A stretch of DNA of 64,000 nt from Candidatus Zhuqueibacterota bacterium (GCA_029261995.1 JAJDAF010000039.1:62001-126000), one strand, 5' to 3'. Shown: positions 1 to 8,427, counted from the first letter of the stretch. Numbers and translations are program-made. Notes: a model not told the origin generated them from the sequence alone.

Positions 1-152
1 ACGGTTTCATCTGACGGCGGCAAATCCGGGCTGCCGATGCCCAGGTTTATGATGTCGCGGCCTTCCGACCGCAGCCGCGCTACCTCACGCAGTTTCCTTG
101 AAAAAAAATACTCGCCGACATGGGCCAGTCGGTCAGCTCGTGGAATGAGCAT
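1..152 (-). CDS. Class I/II aminotransferase, N-terminal fragment (aromatic operon)
   Basis: This is the N-terminal 50 residues of a PLP-dependent class I/II aminotransferase cut off by the left window edge. Reading the minus strand from the ATG at 152 gives MLIPRADRLAHVGEYFF and later the family signature INLGIGSPDLPPS. Bacteroidetes place a very similar aminotransferase directly after prephenate dehydratase, where it is thought to transaminate phenylpyruvate or a related keto acid. The start lies inside the last codons of pheA (about 20 bases of overlap), so translation is probably coupled. There is no strong ribosome binding site. Family assignment is firm; substrate is inferred from context. 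Confidence 0.8.
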   Translation of the reverse strand, partial: MLIPRADRLAHVGEYFFSRKLREVARLRSEGRDIINLGIGSPDLPPSDET

Positions 153-990
153 AAGGTTTGTTCCCGGATTTGTATTCGCCCAGTACTTTCAGCTCCCGTG
201 TCACTTTTTTCAGATCGTGCAGCGCTTCATCGTAGTCGGGTCGCTCCAGCCATTCTATATCGACGTGGAAGGCGTACTCGTCTGGTTGACCTGGAATCGG
301 TGTGGATTGAATCAGAGCGAGGTTGAGCCCATTGTCGCGAAACACGTTCATCACTTGCGCCAAAGCACCGACTTTGTGCATGGTATGGAAACAGAGTGAC
401 GCTTTGTTAGCTGAAGCCGTCGCGTCCTGTTCAGGCCTGGTTGCGACCACGAGAAAACGCGTATAGTTCTGATGAATGTTCTCGATCGACTTTGCCAGAA
501 TCTCGAGGTCGTAGATTTCTGCCGCGAGCGACCCGGCTATCGCTGCCACGCCTTTCTGGTTCTGCTCCTTGATTTCACGCGCGCTATCCGCGGTATCATG
601 TGATTCGTTGCTCACAATCTCAGGGTGGCTCTCAAGAAACTCACTGCACTGGTGCAGCGCCATCGGGTGTGATTTGACGTTCCGAATGTCGGTCAACTTC
701 TGGCCCGGCAGCGCCATCAAGTTCTGCTCTATGCGCAAATAGACTTCCCCGATGATGTGGGTCGGCGAGCTTTGCAACAAAGCGTAATTAGGCAGAATGC
801 TTCCTGCCAGCGTGTTCTCGATGGCCATGACAACGCGGTCAACGTCACCGGCTAGCAATTGCTGGATTTGTTCACGGAACGTCCGGCACTCACAGATATC
901 GACCTGTGCGTCTGCAAAATACTGGCGCGCTGCCATATCATGGAAGGAGGCTTTTCCGCCCTGGATCGCGATTTTGGTGATTTTGCTCAT
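133..990 (-). CDS. pheA: Prephenate dehydratase
   Basis: This 285-residue monofunctional enzyme would convert prephenate to phenylpyruvate in phenylalanine synthesis. The N-terminal two-lobed catalytic domain shows IQGGKASFHD, ENTLAGSI, SHPMALHQC and NYTRFLVV (the conserved N-x-TRF with catalytic Thr near residue 178). The C-terminal ACT domain begins with VGALAQVMNVF. The usual phenylalanine-binding ESRP motif of the ACT domain reads QSTP here, so feedback control may differ. The ATG at 990 is chosen because GGAGG lies 5 bases upstream and the domain begins there. The open frame continues upstream to 1212, but that stretch is leader RNA holding a leader peptide and a terminator. An aminotransferase overlaps its 3' end. 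Confidence 0.93.
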   Translation of the reverse strand: MSKITKIAIQGGKASFHDMAARQYFADAQVDICECRTFREQIQQLLAGDVDRVVMAIENTLAGSILPNYALLQSSPTHIIGEVYLRIEQNLMALPGQKLTDIRNVKSHPMALHQCSEFLESHPEIVSNESHDTADSAREIKEQNQKGVAAIAGSLAAEIYDLEILAKSIENIHQNYTRFLVVATRPEQDATASANKASLCFHTMHKVGALAQVMNVFRDNGLNLALIQSTPIPGQPDEYAFHVDIEWLERPDYDEALHDLKKVTRELKVLGEYKSGNKPYAHSTS

Positions 991-1010
991 GTGGTCCTCC
1001 CCAAAATAAG

Positions 1011-1038
1011 AAAGGCCCCGATTTTCATCGGGGCCTTT
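1011..1038 (-). terminator. Attenuator terminator hairpin of the pheA leader
   Basis: On the minus strand a perfect 12-bp stem (AAAGGCCCCGAT pairing with ATCGGGGCCTTT) closes a GAAA tetraloop and is followed by CTTATTTT. It sits 38 bases after the leader-peptide stop and about 20 bases before the pheA start. Its 5' arm (1029-1037) can instead pair over 9 bases, with one G-U, with 1079-1087 at the end of the leader-peptide gene. That gives a mutually exclusive antiterminator, the arrangement of a classical amino acid attenuator. Confidence 0.88.
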
Positions 1039-1076
1039 GTCTGAAATCTGTGATTGACAACTCAACGCACAATCCT

Positions 1077-1142
1077 TCAAGACCCCGGTTCGGAGCCAAA
1101 AAAATAAAAAAAGAAAAATCGGAAATGTGTGTTGGATAGCAT
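1077..1142 (-). CDS. Phenylalanine-rich leader peptide (pheL/pheM-like)
   Basis: A 21-residue reading frame runs from ATG at 1142 to TGA at 1077. Phe occupies positions 7, 9-12, 14 and 15, with Tyr at 13, so 7 of 9 consecutive residues from 7 to 15 are Phe. A GAGG element lies about 8 bases before the ATG. The gene ends within the sequence that can form the antiterminator. It resembles E. coli pheL and pheM in composition, not necessarily by descent. A ribosome stalled on the Phe codons when charged tRNA-Phe is scarce would leave 1079-1087 free to block the terminator and let pheA be transcribed. Confidence 0.85.
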   Translation of the reverse strand: MLSNTHFRFFFFYFFGSEPGS

Positions 1143-1167
1143 CGTTTTGCCTCAATAAGAGTACTGA

Positions 1168-1196
1168 ATAGTACTGAACTTGTTTGCGAAAGTCAA
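1168..1196 (-). promoter_or_regulatory. Sigma70-like promoter of the pheL-pheA operon
   Basis: The minus strand shows TTGACT (1191-1196), a 17-base spacer and TACTAT (1168-1173), about 25 bases upstream of the leader-peptide start. The -10 element lies inside an AGTACT-GAAT-AGTACT repeat (1162-1177 region) that is both inverted and direct. It could be an operator, though no known repressor site is matched. Confidence 0.65.
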
Positions 1197-1249
1197 GCTT
1201 GAAATTCACCACACGCTTTCAGCTTCTCAGTCTATTGAGTTGATAGATT

Positions 1250-1969
1250 TCACCGTACTGCGCCCGTAGTCACGCCGTCTCTCGGCAGGAGACTGAATCC
1301 CGATGTTGTCACAAAAACCTTGTAGGTAACGCCTTCGGAGGGGTAAGTGAAAACCGTGTTGCCATAGGCCGCGTCCACGAATCGCAGGCGGTATCCGTGC
1401 TTATAGAGCCACCGCCAACCCGGATCATTCTCGTGAGCGTCCAGGCTGTAGACGGTCTTTTCTTTCATACGCTCATCATGTACGCTAACGTATCGGCCTC
1501 GTACACGAGTCAATTTGTACATGGTGTGCAGGCCGGCGAAATTCAGCCAGTCATCCCATTTCAGGATATCCCCTTCCAGAGTCCATTGGTCACCCTTGAC
1601 GATGAAGCCATTGGTTGCCTGCCGTTGCCCATCCAGGACTGGCGTCACCTCCAGCAGCATGGTTTTGTCTTCGTCCTCAAGGGTATGGCACTGCACCTCG
1701 GCCACCAGTTGCTTGTGGGTAAAACTCTTGAAGGATTGCGCAAACGCGCCTAAAAAAACGAGCGCTACCGAAACCACAATCCAGAGCGTGATAATCAGAA
1801 ACCGGAAAACATGCTGTGACAGGCGAATTGGCTTGGTTTGCACAAAATTCATCTTCTTGATGATGCGGCGGACGCGGTTGAGCAACATGAAGACAAGCGC
1901 AATCATTGACAGAGTCAGAGAGGCGATGCCAAAGGTAACGATATTGGTCATTGCAATAGGGAGGTTCAT
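1250..1969 (-). CDS. Hypothetical membrane protein, two N-terminal helices
   Basis: The product is a 239-residue protein with hydrophobic segments at about residues 10-30 and 58-78 and a soluble C-terminal half with no motif I recognise. The arginine/lysine-rich loop RRIIKKMNFVQTKPIR between the helices suggests that the loop is cytoplasmic and the C-terminal region periplasmic. It lies 65 bases downstream of the histidine kinase on the same strand and could be co-transcribed with it. AGGGG lies 10 bases before the ATG at 1969; a second Met at residue 7 has no ribosome binding site. Function unknown. Confidence 0.72.
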   Translation of the reverse strand: MNLPIAMTNIVTFGIASLTLSMIALVFMLLNRVRRIIKKMNFVQTKPIRLSQHVFRFLIITLWIVVSVALVFLGAFAQSFKSFTHKQLVAEVQCHTLEDEDKTMLLEVTPVLDGQRQATNGFIVKGDQWTLEGDILKWDDWLNFAGLHTMYKLTRVRGRYVSVHDERMKEKTVYSLDAHENDPGWRWLYKHGYRLRFVDAAYGNTVFTYPSEGVTYKVFVTTSGFSLLPRDGVTTGAVR

Positions 1970-2034
1970 TGGAGGCCCCTGGGTTGTCGTTCAAAAAAGA
2001 CGGATTCGTAAGAACAGTCAGGCCTGGCAAAAAA

Positions 2035-3219
2035 TCAAAGCAAAATCCGCATCGTCGTACCGCGGTCCACTTTGGACTCTTTCACGAAAAGCCTGCCGCC
2101 GTGGTAGTCCTCGACAATACGCTTGGCCAGGCTGAGCCCGAGTCCCCATCCGCGCTTCTTGGTGCTGAAGCCCGGTTTGAAAACATCCCGCTTGTTGGCG
2201 GCTTCGATGCCGCGGCCATTGTCACTAATGTCGATAAACACCTTATGGCGACCGTTCTTGAACTCCCCCAAGTTTATGGTAATCTTGCCACTGTCCTTTT
2301 CAATGGCGTCGAGTGCGTTTTTGACCAGGTTCTCAATGACCCACTCAAAAAGCTCTCGATTGAGAGGCATTACCGGTTTTAGGAAACACGTTTCTTCAAT
2401 AGTAACTTTCTTGCCCCATTGCGGAAGCCGGCGGGTGAAATACCGCACGACATCATCGATCACGGCTGCGACATTGGTGTCTTTGAGCGCGGCTTTCGAA
2501 CCGATTTGCGAGAACCGGGCAGTGACTTTGTTGAGGCGATCAACGTCCCGCTCCATTTCCAGGAGCGTATCCTGGCCGGGCGGGTCCTTGACCCTGCCCT
2601 TCAGGAGTTCAATCCACCCCATAATAGAAGAAAGCGGCGTGCCAATCTGATGGGCGGTCTCCTTAGACATACCTACCCAGATGAACTGCTGCTCGCTGCG
2701 CTGAATGCTTCGGAAGCCGAACGCCCCAACCAGAACAAACAGGCCCACCGAAATCAGCCCGAAGTAGGGCAGCATCTGCAGTTGTTCGATCAGCTTCGAG
2801 TCGCCGTAGAAAAGGTAACCGATTCGAATATCTTCATACATGAGCGGGATGGGCTCGGCCTCACGCGCCATGACTCGAACCATGTCCTGTACCTTTTGCA
2901 CAGTTTCGGGCCGGCGATCTTCGGGGTCGATTCCGATGCCCTTCCAGGCATTTGGACGTTTGTCCGAGTCAGTGAGAACAGTTGGAAAATTGGTCGGCAG
3001 AATGATCTCATCAAAGATAAAATTTAGATTTGTCGTGGTTTCAGCCGAGGCCGCTGAAGCGTGCAGATTGGCGTAAAGCAGCAGAATCTGTCTGGACTCT
3101 GCACGCAACTGATTTACAATCCTGTAATTGTAGATGAACAACAGGACGATGATCACAACCGCAAAAATGAACAAGACGCCCTTGAAGCGGCCTTTGAGAC
3201 GATAGAGGTTTATCTTCAT
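2035..3219 (-). CDS. Two-component sensor histidine kinase
   Basis: This is a 394-residue membrane kinase. Membrane segments at about 14-34 and 148-168 flank a periplasmic sensor region of roughly 110 residues with no recognised domain. The H box is GMSKETAHQIGTPLSSIMGW with the phosphorylated His at about 190. The N box is ENLVKNALDAI (about 296-306), the G1 box DNGRGI (about 333) and the G2 box GWGLGLSLAKRIVE. All ATP-binding motifs are intact. No response regulator is encoded nearby, so it is an orphan kinase whose signal and partner cannot be read from this window. It is transcribed away from the YfhO-type gene. Confidence 0.92.
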   Translation of the reverse strand: MKINLYRLKGRFKGVLFIFAVVIIVLLFIYNYRIVNQLRAESRQILLLYANLHASAASAETTTNLNFIFDEIILPTNFPTVLTDSDKRPNAWKGIGIDPEDRRPETVQKVQDMVRVMAREAEPIPLMYEDIRIGYLFYGDSKLIEQLQMLPYFGLISVGLFVLVGAFGFRSIQRSEQQFIWVGMSKETAHQIGTPLSSIMGWIELLKGRVKDPPGQDTLLEMERDVDRLNKVTARFSQIGSKAALKDTNVAAVIDDVVRYFTRRLPQWGKKVTIEETCFLKPVMPLNRELFEWVIENLVKNALDAIEKDSGKITINLGEFKNGRHKVFIDISDNGRGIEAANKRDVFKPGFSTKKRGWGLGLSLAKRIVEDYHGGRLFVKESKVDRGTTMRILL

Positions 3220-3275
3220 AGACTCAAAGGTAGTTTATTGCACTGCCAAATTCAAGAGCATTCGTTTTGCCAGAC

Positions 3276-3303
3276 TTGCAATTTGTGGTTGAATTGCTAT
3301 ATT
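3276..3303 (+). promoter_or_regulatory. Probable sigma70-like promoter of the 3334 operon
   Basis: TTGCAA (3276-3281), a 16-base spacer and TATATT (3298-3303) lie 30 bases before the ATG at 3334, in the divergent region shared with the histidine kinase. Only the consensus match supports it. Confidence 0.5.
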
Positions 3304-3333
3304 ACATCGAATTTACAAACCACATGGGGTTAC

Positions 3334-5832
3334 ATGGCCAGAAAGAAGAAATCCCACTTAGGACAAAAGAAACCCAGCTCCATAAGAAAGAGCAGCGGAC
3401 TGACAGAAAAGCAGCAATTGCTTGCAAGCCTGGGCGTGATTGTGGTACTCGTGCTCGCCTATTTCTCCTCGATTGCATTCGAGGGCAAGGAACCTCCCGC
3501 CTCGGACAGATTGGCCTGGATGGGAGCCTCGCAGTCTATCGCCGAAGCAAGAGAAGATGGCGGCGACACCCCTCTGTGGGCGAACAACTTATTTGCCGGC
3601 ATGCCCAGCTATTTGATTTCTCTGAAAGCCCCGTTCGAGCAGCCGGCCCGCTGGATAATTCGCCTGGCTGAAGCAATGATAAACTGGCGTATCGTCTACT
3701 ATATTTTGGGCGGACTTGGCATGTTCTTCCTGATGCGCTTCATCGGGACCGCATACTTTGCGAGTGTTTTGGCCAGCATCGTGTTCACCTGGTGGCCCTA
3801 CTTGATGGGACTGCTGGAAGCCGGCCATAACACGAAGTTGCGCACCATCATGCTGGTGCCCTTCATCCTGTTGGCCTTCCTCCGTCTGATGCAAACACCC
3901 CGCCTTTTAAATGCCTCTCTGTTTGCAATTGCGTTCAGTCTGGGTATTCTGGCCAATCACTACCAGATCGCATTTTACGCTGTTTTACTGCTTCTGGCTC
4001 TGGGCCTGATGCATGTCGTGCCACTCATCCGCAGCCGCGACTGGAAAGGAGTTGGCCTGCGCACCGGCCTGGCTGTCGGGGCCATTGCGCTGGCCGTAGG
4101 CACAGCGGCATTCCCGACAATGCTAGTGGCTGAATACACAGAATACTCGATTCGCGGTGGCACCGGTGACCCTGATTCAGAAGGACTCGGGATGGAATAC
4201 GCAACCGCATGGTCTTTCTACCCCGGCGAGATCGCCACGTTTGTCATGCCAAGGTTCTACGGAGGAACATCCGCCGAACAGTACGACGGTGACGGCGCGC
4301 AGCAGCTCAAAGGCAGAGCTATTCCGGGATACTGGGGACCGATGCCTTTTACTTCGTCAACTCACTACTTTGGCGTGGTTACCATGTTTCTGGTTGTTCT
4401 CGCTTTTGCGATGAGATGGCGTGAACGGCTGGTTCTTACCCTCGCCGTGGTCGCGGTGGTCGGCTTGCTGCTTTCTTTTGGCAAGCATTTCACACCACTC
4501 TACCAACTGTTTTTCGATTTCGTGCCGTTTTTCAACAAGTTCAGGGTGCCCTCCATGGTTTTGGTTTTGGTGCACTGGACCTTTGCCATACTCTCGGGCC
4601 TTGGCCTCGCCAGTTTGCTTTCAGACGAAGGCGAAGACAAAGGCTTTCGTCCATCTATGGCCATTCTGGCAGCATTTGCCGTGGTCGCACTGGCGCCATT
4701 TGTGTTCAGCGGCGCATTCTCGTTTGTGCGCCCCGATGATGTGCAACGGTTTCAACCGCAGCTGCTCGAGCTTCTTAAGGCCGCGCGAGCCGACCTGATG
4801 CAGCAAGATGCCATCCGAATGCTTGTGATTGTTGCGGCGCTGGCCGGGCTGACTTTTGCGTATTTCCGGAAATTCCTGCCGCGATCAGTCTTTGCCATCG
4901 CAATTGTGGGCGTCATGGTTATCGATTTGCTTTCGGTGAACAACCGCTTCATGCAAACCATGGTCAAAAGTGACAAGATGGAAGAGCATTTCGCGGAAAC
5001 AGCAACCGACCGTTTCCTTACAAATGACACCGAGCATTTTCGTATTCTGCCTCTGGGCAGACTTTACGAGGACAACCGCTGGTCCTACCGTCACCATTCA
5101 ATGGGCGGTTACCACCCAGCTAAGCTCCGCACTATTCAGGACATCAACGAATCATGTTTGTACAACGGTCGCGCGCCCGGGTTTGGCAATGCCGCCAATC
5201 TGCCGCTCAACTGGAATGTTGTGCGAATGTTGAACACAAAGTACGTCCTGGCCAACGGCGCGCTGCAGCACGCAAATCTCTCGCAGGCGTTCGTTGACGA
5301 GGCTAACAAGATTATTGTTCACAAAGTCGAAAACACGCTGCCCCGTATCTTCGCTGTCGGTCGGACGGAAGTCATGCAGGACCGGGAGGCGCGGTTCGCG
5401 CGATTGAATGACCCGGAGTTCGACCCGGCAGAGGCCGTCTTGATAGAGGAAGCGTTGCCCACCACGGTATCGGCACCCGAGCAATTCGAGGCGGAAATCA
5501 CGACGTACGAATCGAACCAAATCTCCGCAACCGTAAGCACGGACAAGCAAACGCTCTTGGTATTGAGCGAAATATTCTACCCTGCTGGCTGGAGAGCTTT
5601 TGTGGATGGCGACGAGACGGAGATTTACAAAGCAAACCATGTCCTGCGCTCTATCGTTCTGCCGGCTGGACAGCATGAAGTCGAGTTCAAGCTAGCACCG
5701 CCTAAATATTCGGCGAGTTTGTGGATAAAGGGGGCATCGCTCGGCAGCGTTTATATATTGCTGGCACTCGGGCTGCTGCCACACGTTCGGCGTTTTTGGG
5801 TGGAGAAGCAACAACAAACAATCGTGCAGTAG
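3334..5832 (+). CDS. YfhO-family integral membrane protein (glycosylation-related)
   Basis: The product is an 832-residue protein with a lysine-rich N-terminus, about a dozen hydrophobic helices over residues 30-600, and a C-terminal soluble region of about 200 residues ending in one more helix. The WANNLFAGMPSYLI region, the many-helix GT-C-like architecture and the length fit the YfhO family (PF09586), thought to act in polyprenol-linked sugar transfer or glycolipid decoration. The ATG at 3334 is preferred: the open frame extends upstream, but that part overlaps the divergent promoter and has no membrane or signal features. It heads a + strand set with a sulfotransferase 5 bases downstream, suggesting surface-glycan modification. 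The exact substrate is unknown. Confidence 0.85.
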   Translation: MARKKKSHLGQKKPSSIRKSSGLTEKQQLLASLGVIVVLVLAYFSSIAFEGKEPPASDRLAWMGASQSIAEAREDGGDTPLWANNLFAGMPSYLISLKAPFEQPARWIIRLAEAMINWRIVYYILGGLGMFFLMRFIGTAYFASVLASIVFTWWPYLMGLLEAGHNTKLRTIMLVPFILLAFLRLMQTPRLLNASLFAIAFSLGILANHYQIAFYAVLLLLALGLMHVVPLIRSRDWKGVGLRTGLAVGAIALAVGTAAFPTMLVAEYTEYSIRGGTGDPDSEGLGMEYATAWSFYPGEIATFVMPRFYGGTSAEQYDGDGAQQLKGRAIPGYWGPMPFTSSTHYFGVVTMFLVVLAFAMRWRERLVLTLAVVAVVGLLLSFGKHFTPLYQLFFDFVPFFNKFRVPSMVLVLVHWTFAILSGLGLASLLSDEGEDKGFRPSMAILAAFAVVALAPFVFSGAFSFVRPDDVQRFQPQLLELLKAARADLMQQDAIRMLVIVAALAGLTFAYFRKFLPRSVFAIAIVGVMVIDLLSVNNRFMQTMVKSDKMEEHFAETATDRFLTNDTEHFRILPLGRLYEDNRWSYRHHSMGGYHPAKLRTIQDINESCLYNGRAPGFGNAANLPLNWNVVRMLNTKYVLANGALQHANLSQAFVDEANKIIVHKVENTLPRIFAVGRTEVMQDREARFARLNDPEFDPAEAVLIEEALPTTVSAPEQFEAEITTYESNQISATVSTDKQTLLVLSEIFYPAGWRAFVDGDETEIYKANHVLRSIVLPAGQHEVEFKLAPPKYSASLWIKGASLGSVYILLALGLLPHVRRFWVEKQQQTIVQ

Positions 5833-5837
5833 AGTAA

Positions 5838-6779
5838 ATGGCGCTATTCGAGCACCTCGAGCACCAATTCTTCAGAATACTGAATTGGCTTCTCGCACCG
5901 GCGGACACTCTCTTTGCAAGTCGTAACAACGCCCCGGATGCAGTCGGCCCGGTCTTCGTCATTGGTCCGCCACGCTCCGGCACGACGATTCTCTACCAGC
6001 TTCTCATTCACAGCTTCGACTTCGCCTACATCAACAATCTTGTTGGCCACCTGTACCGATGCCCGAACCTGGGATTGCGTCTTTCGTATCTACTGGGTCT
6101 GAATGCAGAGAGCATCACCTTCGAATCGACGCACGGTGTCACAACCGGGCTTGCCGGCCCGAATGAGTTTGGTCTCTTCTGGTACCGGTGGTTTCCCAAG
6201 ACGCCGCACTATGCAGATGAGCTAACCTTGAACTCTGAGGCAAAAAACGCGATCCGGAGCACCGTGGATGCGATGCGTACCCACGCCGGTCGGCCGCTCT
6301 TGTTCAAAAATACCGTCCATTCCGTTCGTATCCGCGCATTGCGGCACCTGTTTCCAAAGGCGCTGTTCATAGTATGCGAGCGCGATCCGGTATACACCGG
6401 GCAGTCTATCTACAGAATCAGAACAAATCGTAGCCGAAAGGAAGCCTGGTGGTCTGCTCGCCCAAGAGAGCTCGACAGGCTCCTGGATATGCCCCTCATC
6501 GAACAATGTGTGTATCAGGTGTACTACCTGACGAAACAGATTGAAACTGACAGCAGATCTGTACATTACGACAAGTTCTTTAGACTAAGCTACAAAAGAC
6601 TTTGTGAAGACACCGAACGTGAGATGTCACAGGTCCAAACGTGGTTGAAGCGTCACGGTGTTCAAATTCAGAGGCGCTCAGTGCCTCTGCCTCAGCTCAG
6701 GGCAAATGACAAAAAGACGCTTTCAGATGAAGACTTTGAGCAGATTCGCTCGCTAGTGGAGACGTTATGGCCAGAATAG
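5838..6779 (+). CDS. Sulfotransferase family protein
   Basis: This is a 313-residue PAPS-dependent sulfotransferase. The 5'-phosphosulfate-binding loop is visible as VIGPPRSGTTILYQLL at about residues 41-56, and the RDPVYTGQSIYR stretch near 190 corresponds to the 3'-phosphate-binding strand and helix. No signal peptide is seen, so it acts in the cytoplasm or at the inner membrane face. It follows the YfhO-type gene by 5 bases and overlaps the next gene by 13, so the set is an operon. The acceptor is probably a sugar or lipid intermediate of surface-glycan synthesis, inferred from the neighbourhood. Confidence 0.87.
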   Translation: MALFEHLEHQFFRILNWLLAPADTLFASRNNAPDAVGPVFVIGPPRSGTTILYQLLIHSFDFAYINNLVGHLYRCPNLGLRLSYLLGLNAESITFESTHGVTTGLAGPNEFGLFWYRWFPKTPHYADELTLNSEAKNAIRSTVDAMRTHAGRPLLFKNTVHSVRIRALRHLFPKALFIVCERDPVYTGQSIYRIRTNRSRKEAWWSARPRELDRLLDMPLIEQCVYQVYYLTKQIETDSRSVHYDKFFRLSYKRLCEDTEREMSQVQTWLKRHGVQIQRRSVPLPQLRANDKKTLSDEDFEQIRSLVETLWPE

Positions 6780-7717
6780 AAGATATTGTGCAGTTTATAG
6801 ACAAATCGCCTCAGCGGTCCATTTTCTCTTACCCCTGGTGGCTGGAAGCCACTGCTGATACGCATTTCCGGTATCTGGTGGTTGAGCAAAGCGGTGAGAT
6901 AAGAGCAGTCATGCCCATCGTTGAGACCAAACGATTTGGGCTAAAAATGTGCACAATGCCGCCATACACCCAATCGCTTGGTTGCTTGCTGCCGCCACTG
7001 CAAGGCAAATACAGCACTCGCCTGGCTGCTGAACATGAGCTGCTCGGCATGCTCATCAAGCGGCTGCCGGAATATCACCACATTAATCTCAGACTACACC
7101 CCAGTCAAGACAACTGGCTGCCATTTTATTGGAGCGGATTCAGCCAATGGACGCGTTACACGTACGTGCTGGACGACATATCCGACCTGGATTTCGTTTG
7201 GGAAGGTATGCGCTCCAGCGCAAGAGGCAGGGTTCGCAAGGCACGCAAACAAGTCCACCTGTCTCATGACAGCGACATCGAAAGGCTGATACATCTTCAA
7301 ACACTGACTTACCAACGGCAGGGCATGCAAGGAGCGCATCGCCCGGACGTGATTAAAGCGTTGTTCGAGGCTTGTAGCACGCGAGACCAGGGAAAACTGT
7401 TTTTCGCTGAAGACGAAACCGGGCGGATTCACAGCGGACTCTTGCTGGTCTGGGATGACCAGACCGCCCACTATCTCATCGGCGGCAGCGACCCATCTCT
7501 CTGGACGAGCGGGGCCTTCTCATTCCTCATGTGGGAGGCGATCCGCTTCGCTGGCGAACGTGTCAAGTCGTTCAATTTTGAAGGCTCGATGGTGCAAAGC
7601 ATAGAACGGTTTTTCCGTGGCTTTGGCGCTCGACAGGTACCATACTTTCAGATCACCAAGTCCACGAATATATGGATAAAAATGGCACGGACGCTATTGG
7701 CAAGGGAGAAGAGGTGA
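6767..7717 (+). CDS. GNAT/FemAB-like acyltransferase
   Basis: The product has 316 residues and the double-GNAT layout of the FemAB-like group (Acetyltransf_6). The N-terminal half has SIFSYPWWLEATADTHFRYLVV and PPYTQSLGCLLPP. The C-terminal half has the AHYLIGGSDPS and SFLMWEAIRFAGERVKSFNFEGSM segments typical of the family. Such enzymes transfer amino-acyl or acetyl groups and often sit in exopolysaccharide or aminosugar clusters. It overlaps the sulfotransferase by 13 bases and is followed after 5 bases by a methyltransferase. Donor and acceptor are unknown. Confidence 0.83.
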   Translation: MARIEDIVQFIDKSPQRSIFSYPWWLEATADTHFRYLVVEQSGEIRAVMPIVETKRFGLKMCTMPPYTQSLGCLLPPLQGKYSTRLAAEHELLGMLIKRLPEYHHINLRLHPSQDNWLPFYWSGFSQWTRYTYVLDDISDLDFVWEGMRSSARGRVRKARKQVHLSHDSDIERLIHLQTLTYQRQGMQGAHRPDVIKALFEACSTRDQGKLFFAEDETGRIHSGLLLVWDDQTAHYLIGGSDPSLWTSGAFSFLMWEAIRFAGERVKSFNFEGSMVQSIERFFRGFGARQVPYFQITKSTNIWIKMARTLLAREKR

Positions 7718-7722
7718 GTACC

Positions 7723-8373
7723 ATGAAGGAGTCAGCGGCAAAGAATCTCAAAAGTCGCGAGACGACTTACTGTTTCTCTTCAGAGTGGATTCATTCACTT
7801 GAGTCAGAAGAACACTGGCGTCTCTATTGGCAACAGCAACAACTCATGAAAGACAAAATTGAGGTCGGCCACTGCGTCCTGGAGATCGGGGTTGGGTCTG
7901 GCTTCAACGCCAACTATCTGCGCTCAAAAGGTGTCGAAGTCACGACCATGGATATCGATGCAGACAAACAGCCAGACATCGTTGCAAACATTATTGACTT
8001 CGACTGGGGAGAGATGAGGTTTGACCACGTGCTGGCATTCGAGGTATTTGAGCACATCCCGTTTGCGGAGTTCACAAGGGTGCTCGGACAGCTTGCCGCC
8101 ATTTGCAAAAGCCGTCTGTTTCTGAGTGTGCCAAAATGTGAGCGTGTGTGGTTCGACCTCGAGTTTCGTTTGCCGCTAATCGGCCGCCATAGGCTGACCC
8201 TTGCCAGCAAGCGGAGTCGAATTTACGAGCCGCATCACTTCTGGGAGCTCGGCAGTCCCGGCGCAACGTCCCGAGACCTACACTCCGCGTTTGTTCAACA
8301 CGGTTTTCAACTGGAAGACGAAGTGGTGAAATCGTCCCGCGTATTCATCAGCCTGAAATCCGCGAAGCCCTGA
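7723..8373 (+). CDS. SAM-dependent class I methyltransferase
   Basis: This 216-residue enzyme carries SAM motif I as LEIGVGSGFNANYLRSKG (about residues 48-65), an acidic residue after the second strand (TTMDIDAD) and a motif resembling LAFEVFEHIPF (about 104-114). It belongs to the Methyltransf_11/23 type. The ATG at 7723 is chosen because GAGGTGAG lies immediately before it; an in-frame start at 7672 would overlap the preceding gene by 46 bases. It is the last gene of the + strand operon that starts at 3334 and converges on the flippase gene. The substrate is probably a sugar or small molecule of surface-glycan synthesis. Confidence 0.85.
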   Translation: MKESAAKNLKSRETTYCFSSEWIHSLESEEHWRLYWQQQQLMKDKIEVGHCVLEIGVGSGFNANYLRSKGVEVTTMDIDADKQPDIVANIIDFDWGEMRFDHVLAFEVFEHIPFAEFTRVLGQLAAICKSRLFLSVPKCERVWFDLEFRLPLIGRHRLTLASKRSRIYEPHHFWELGSPGATSRDLHSAFVQHGFQLEDEVVKSSRVFISLKSAKP

Positions 8374-8427
8374 GGCAAAGGCCTCGAGCACACCCTCTCC
8401 TATCTCTTCACTTGAGAAGTTATCCCA

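Noticed and set aside
991-1212. N-terminal extension of PheA by about 74 residues in the same open frame.
   Set aside because: The extension covers the leader peptide gene (in another frame) and the terminator hairpin, has no ribosome binding site, and the domain begins at the ATG with GGAGG at 990.
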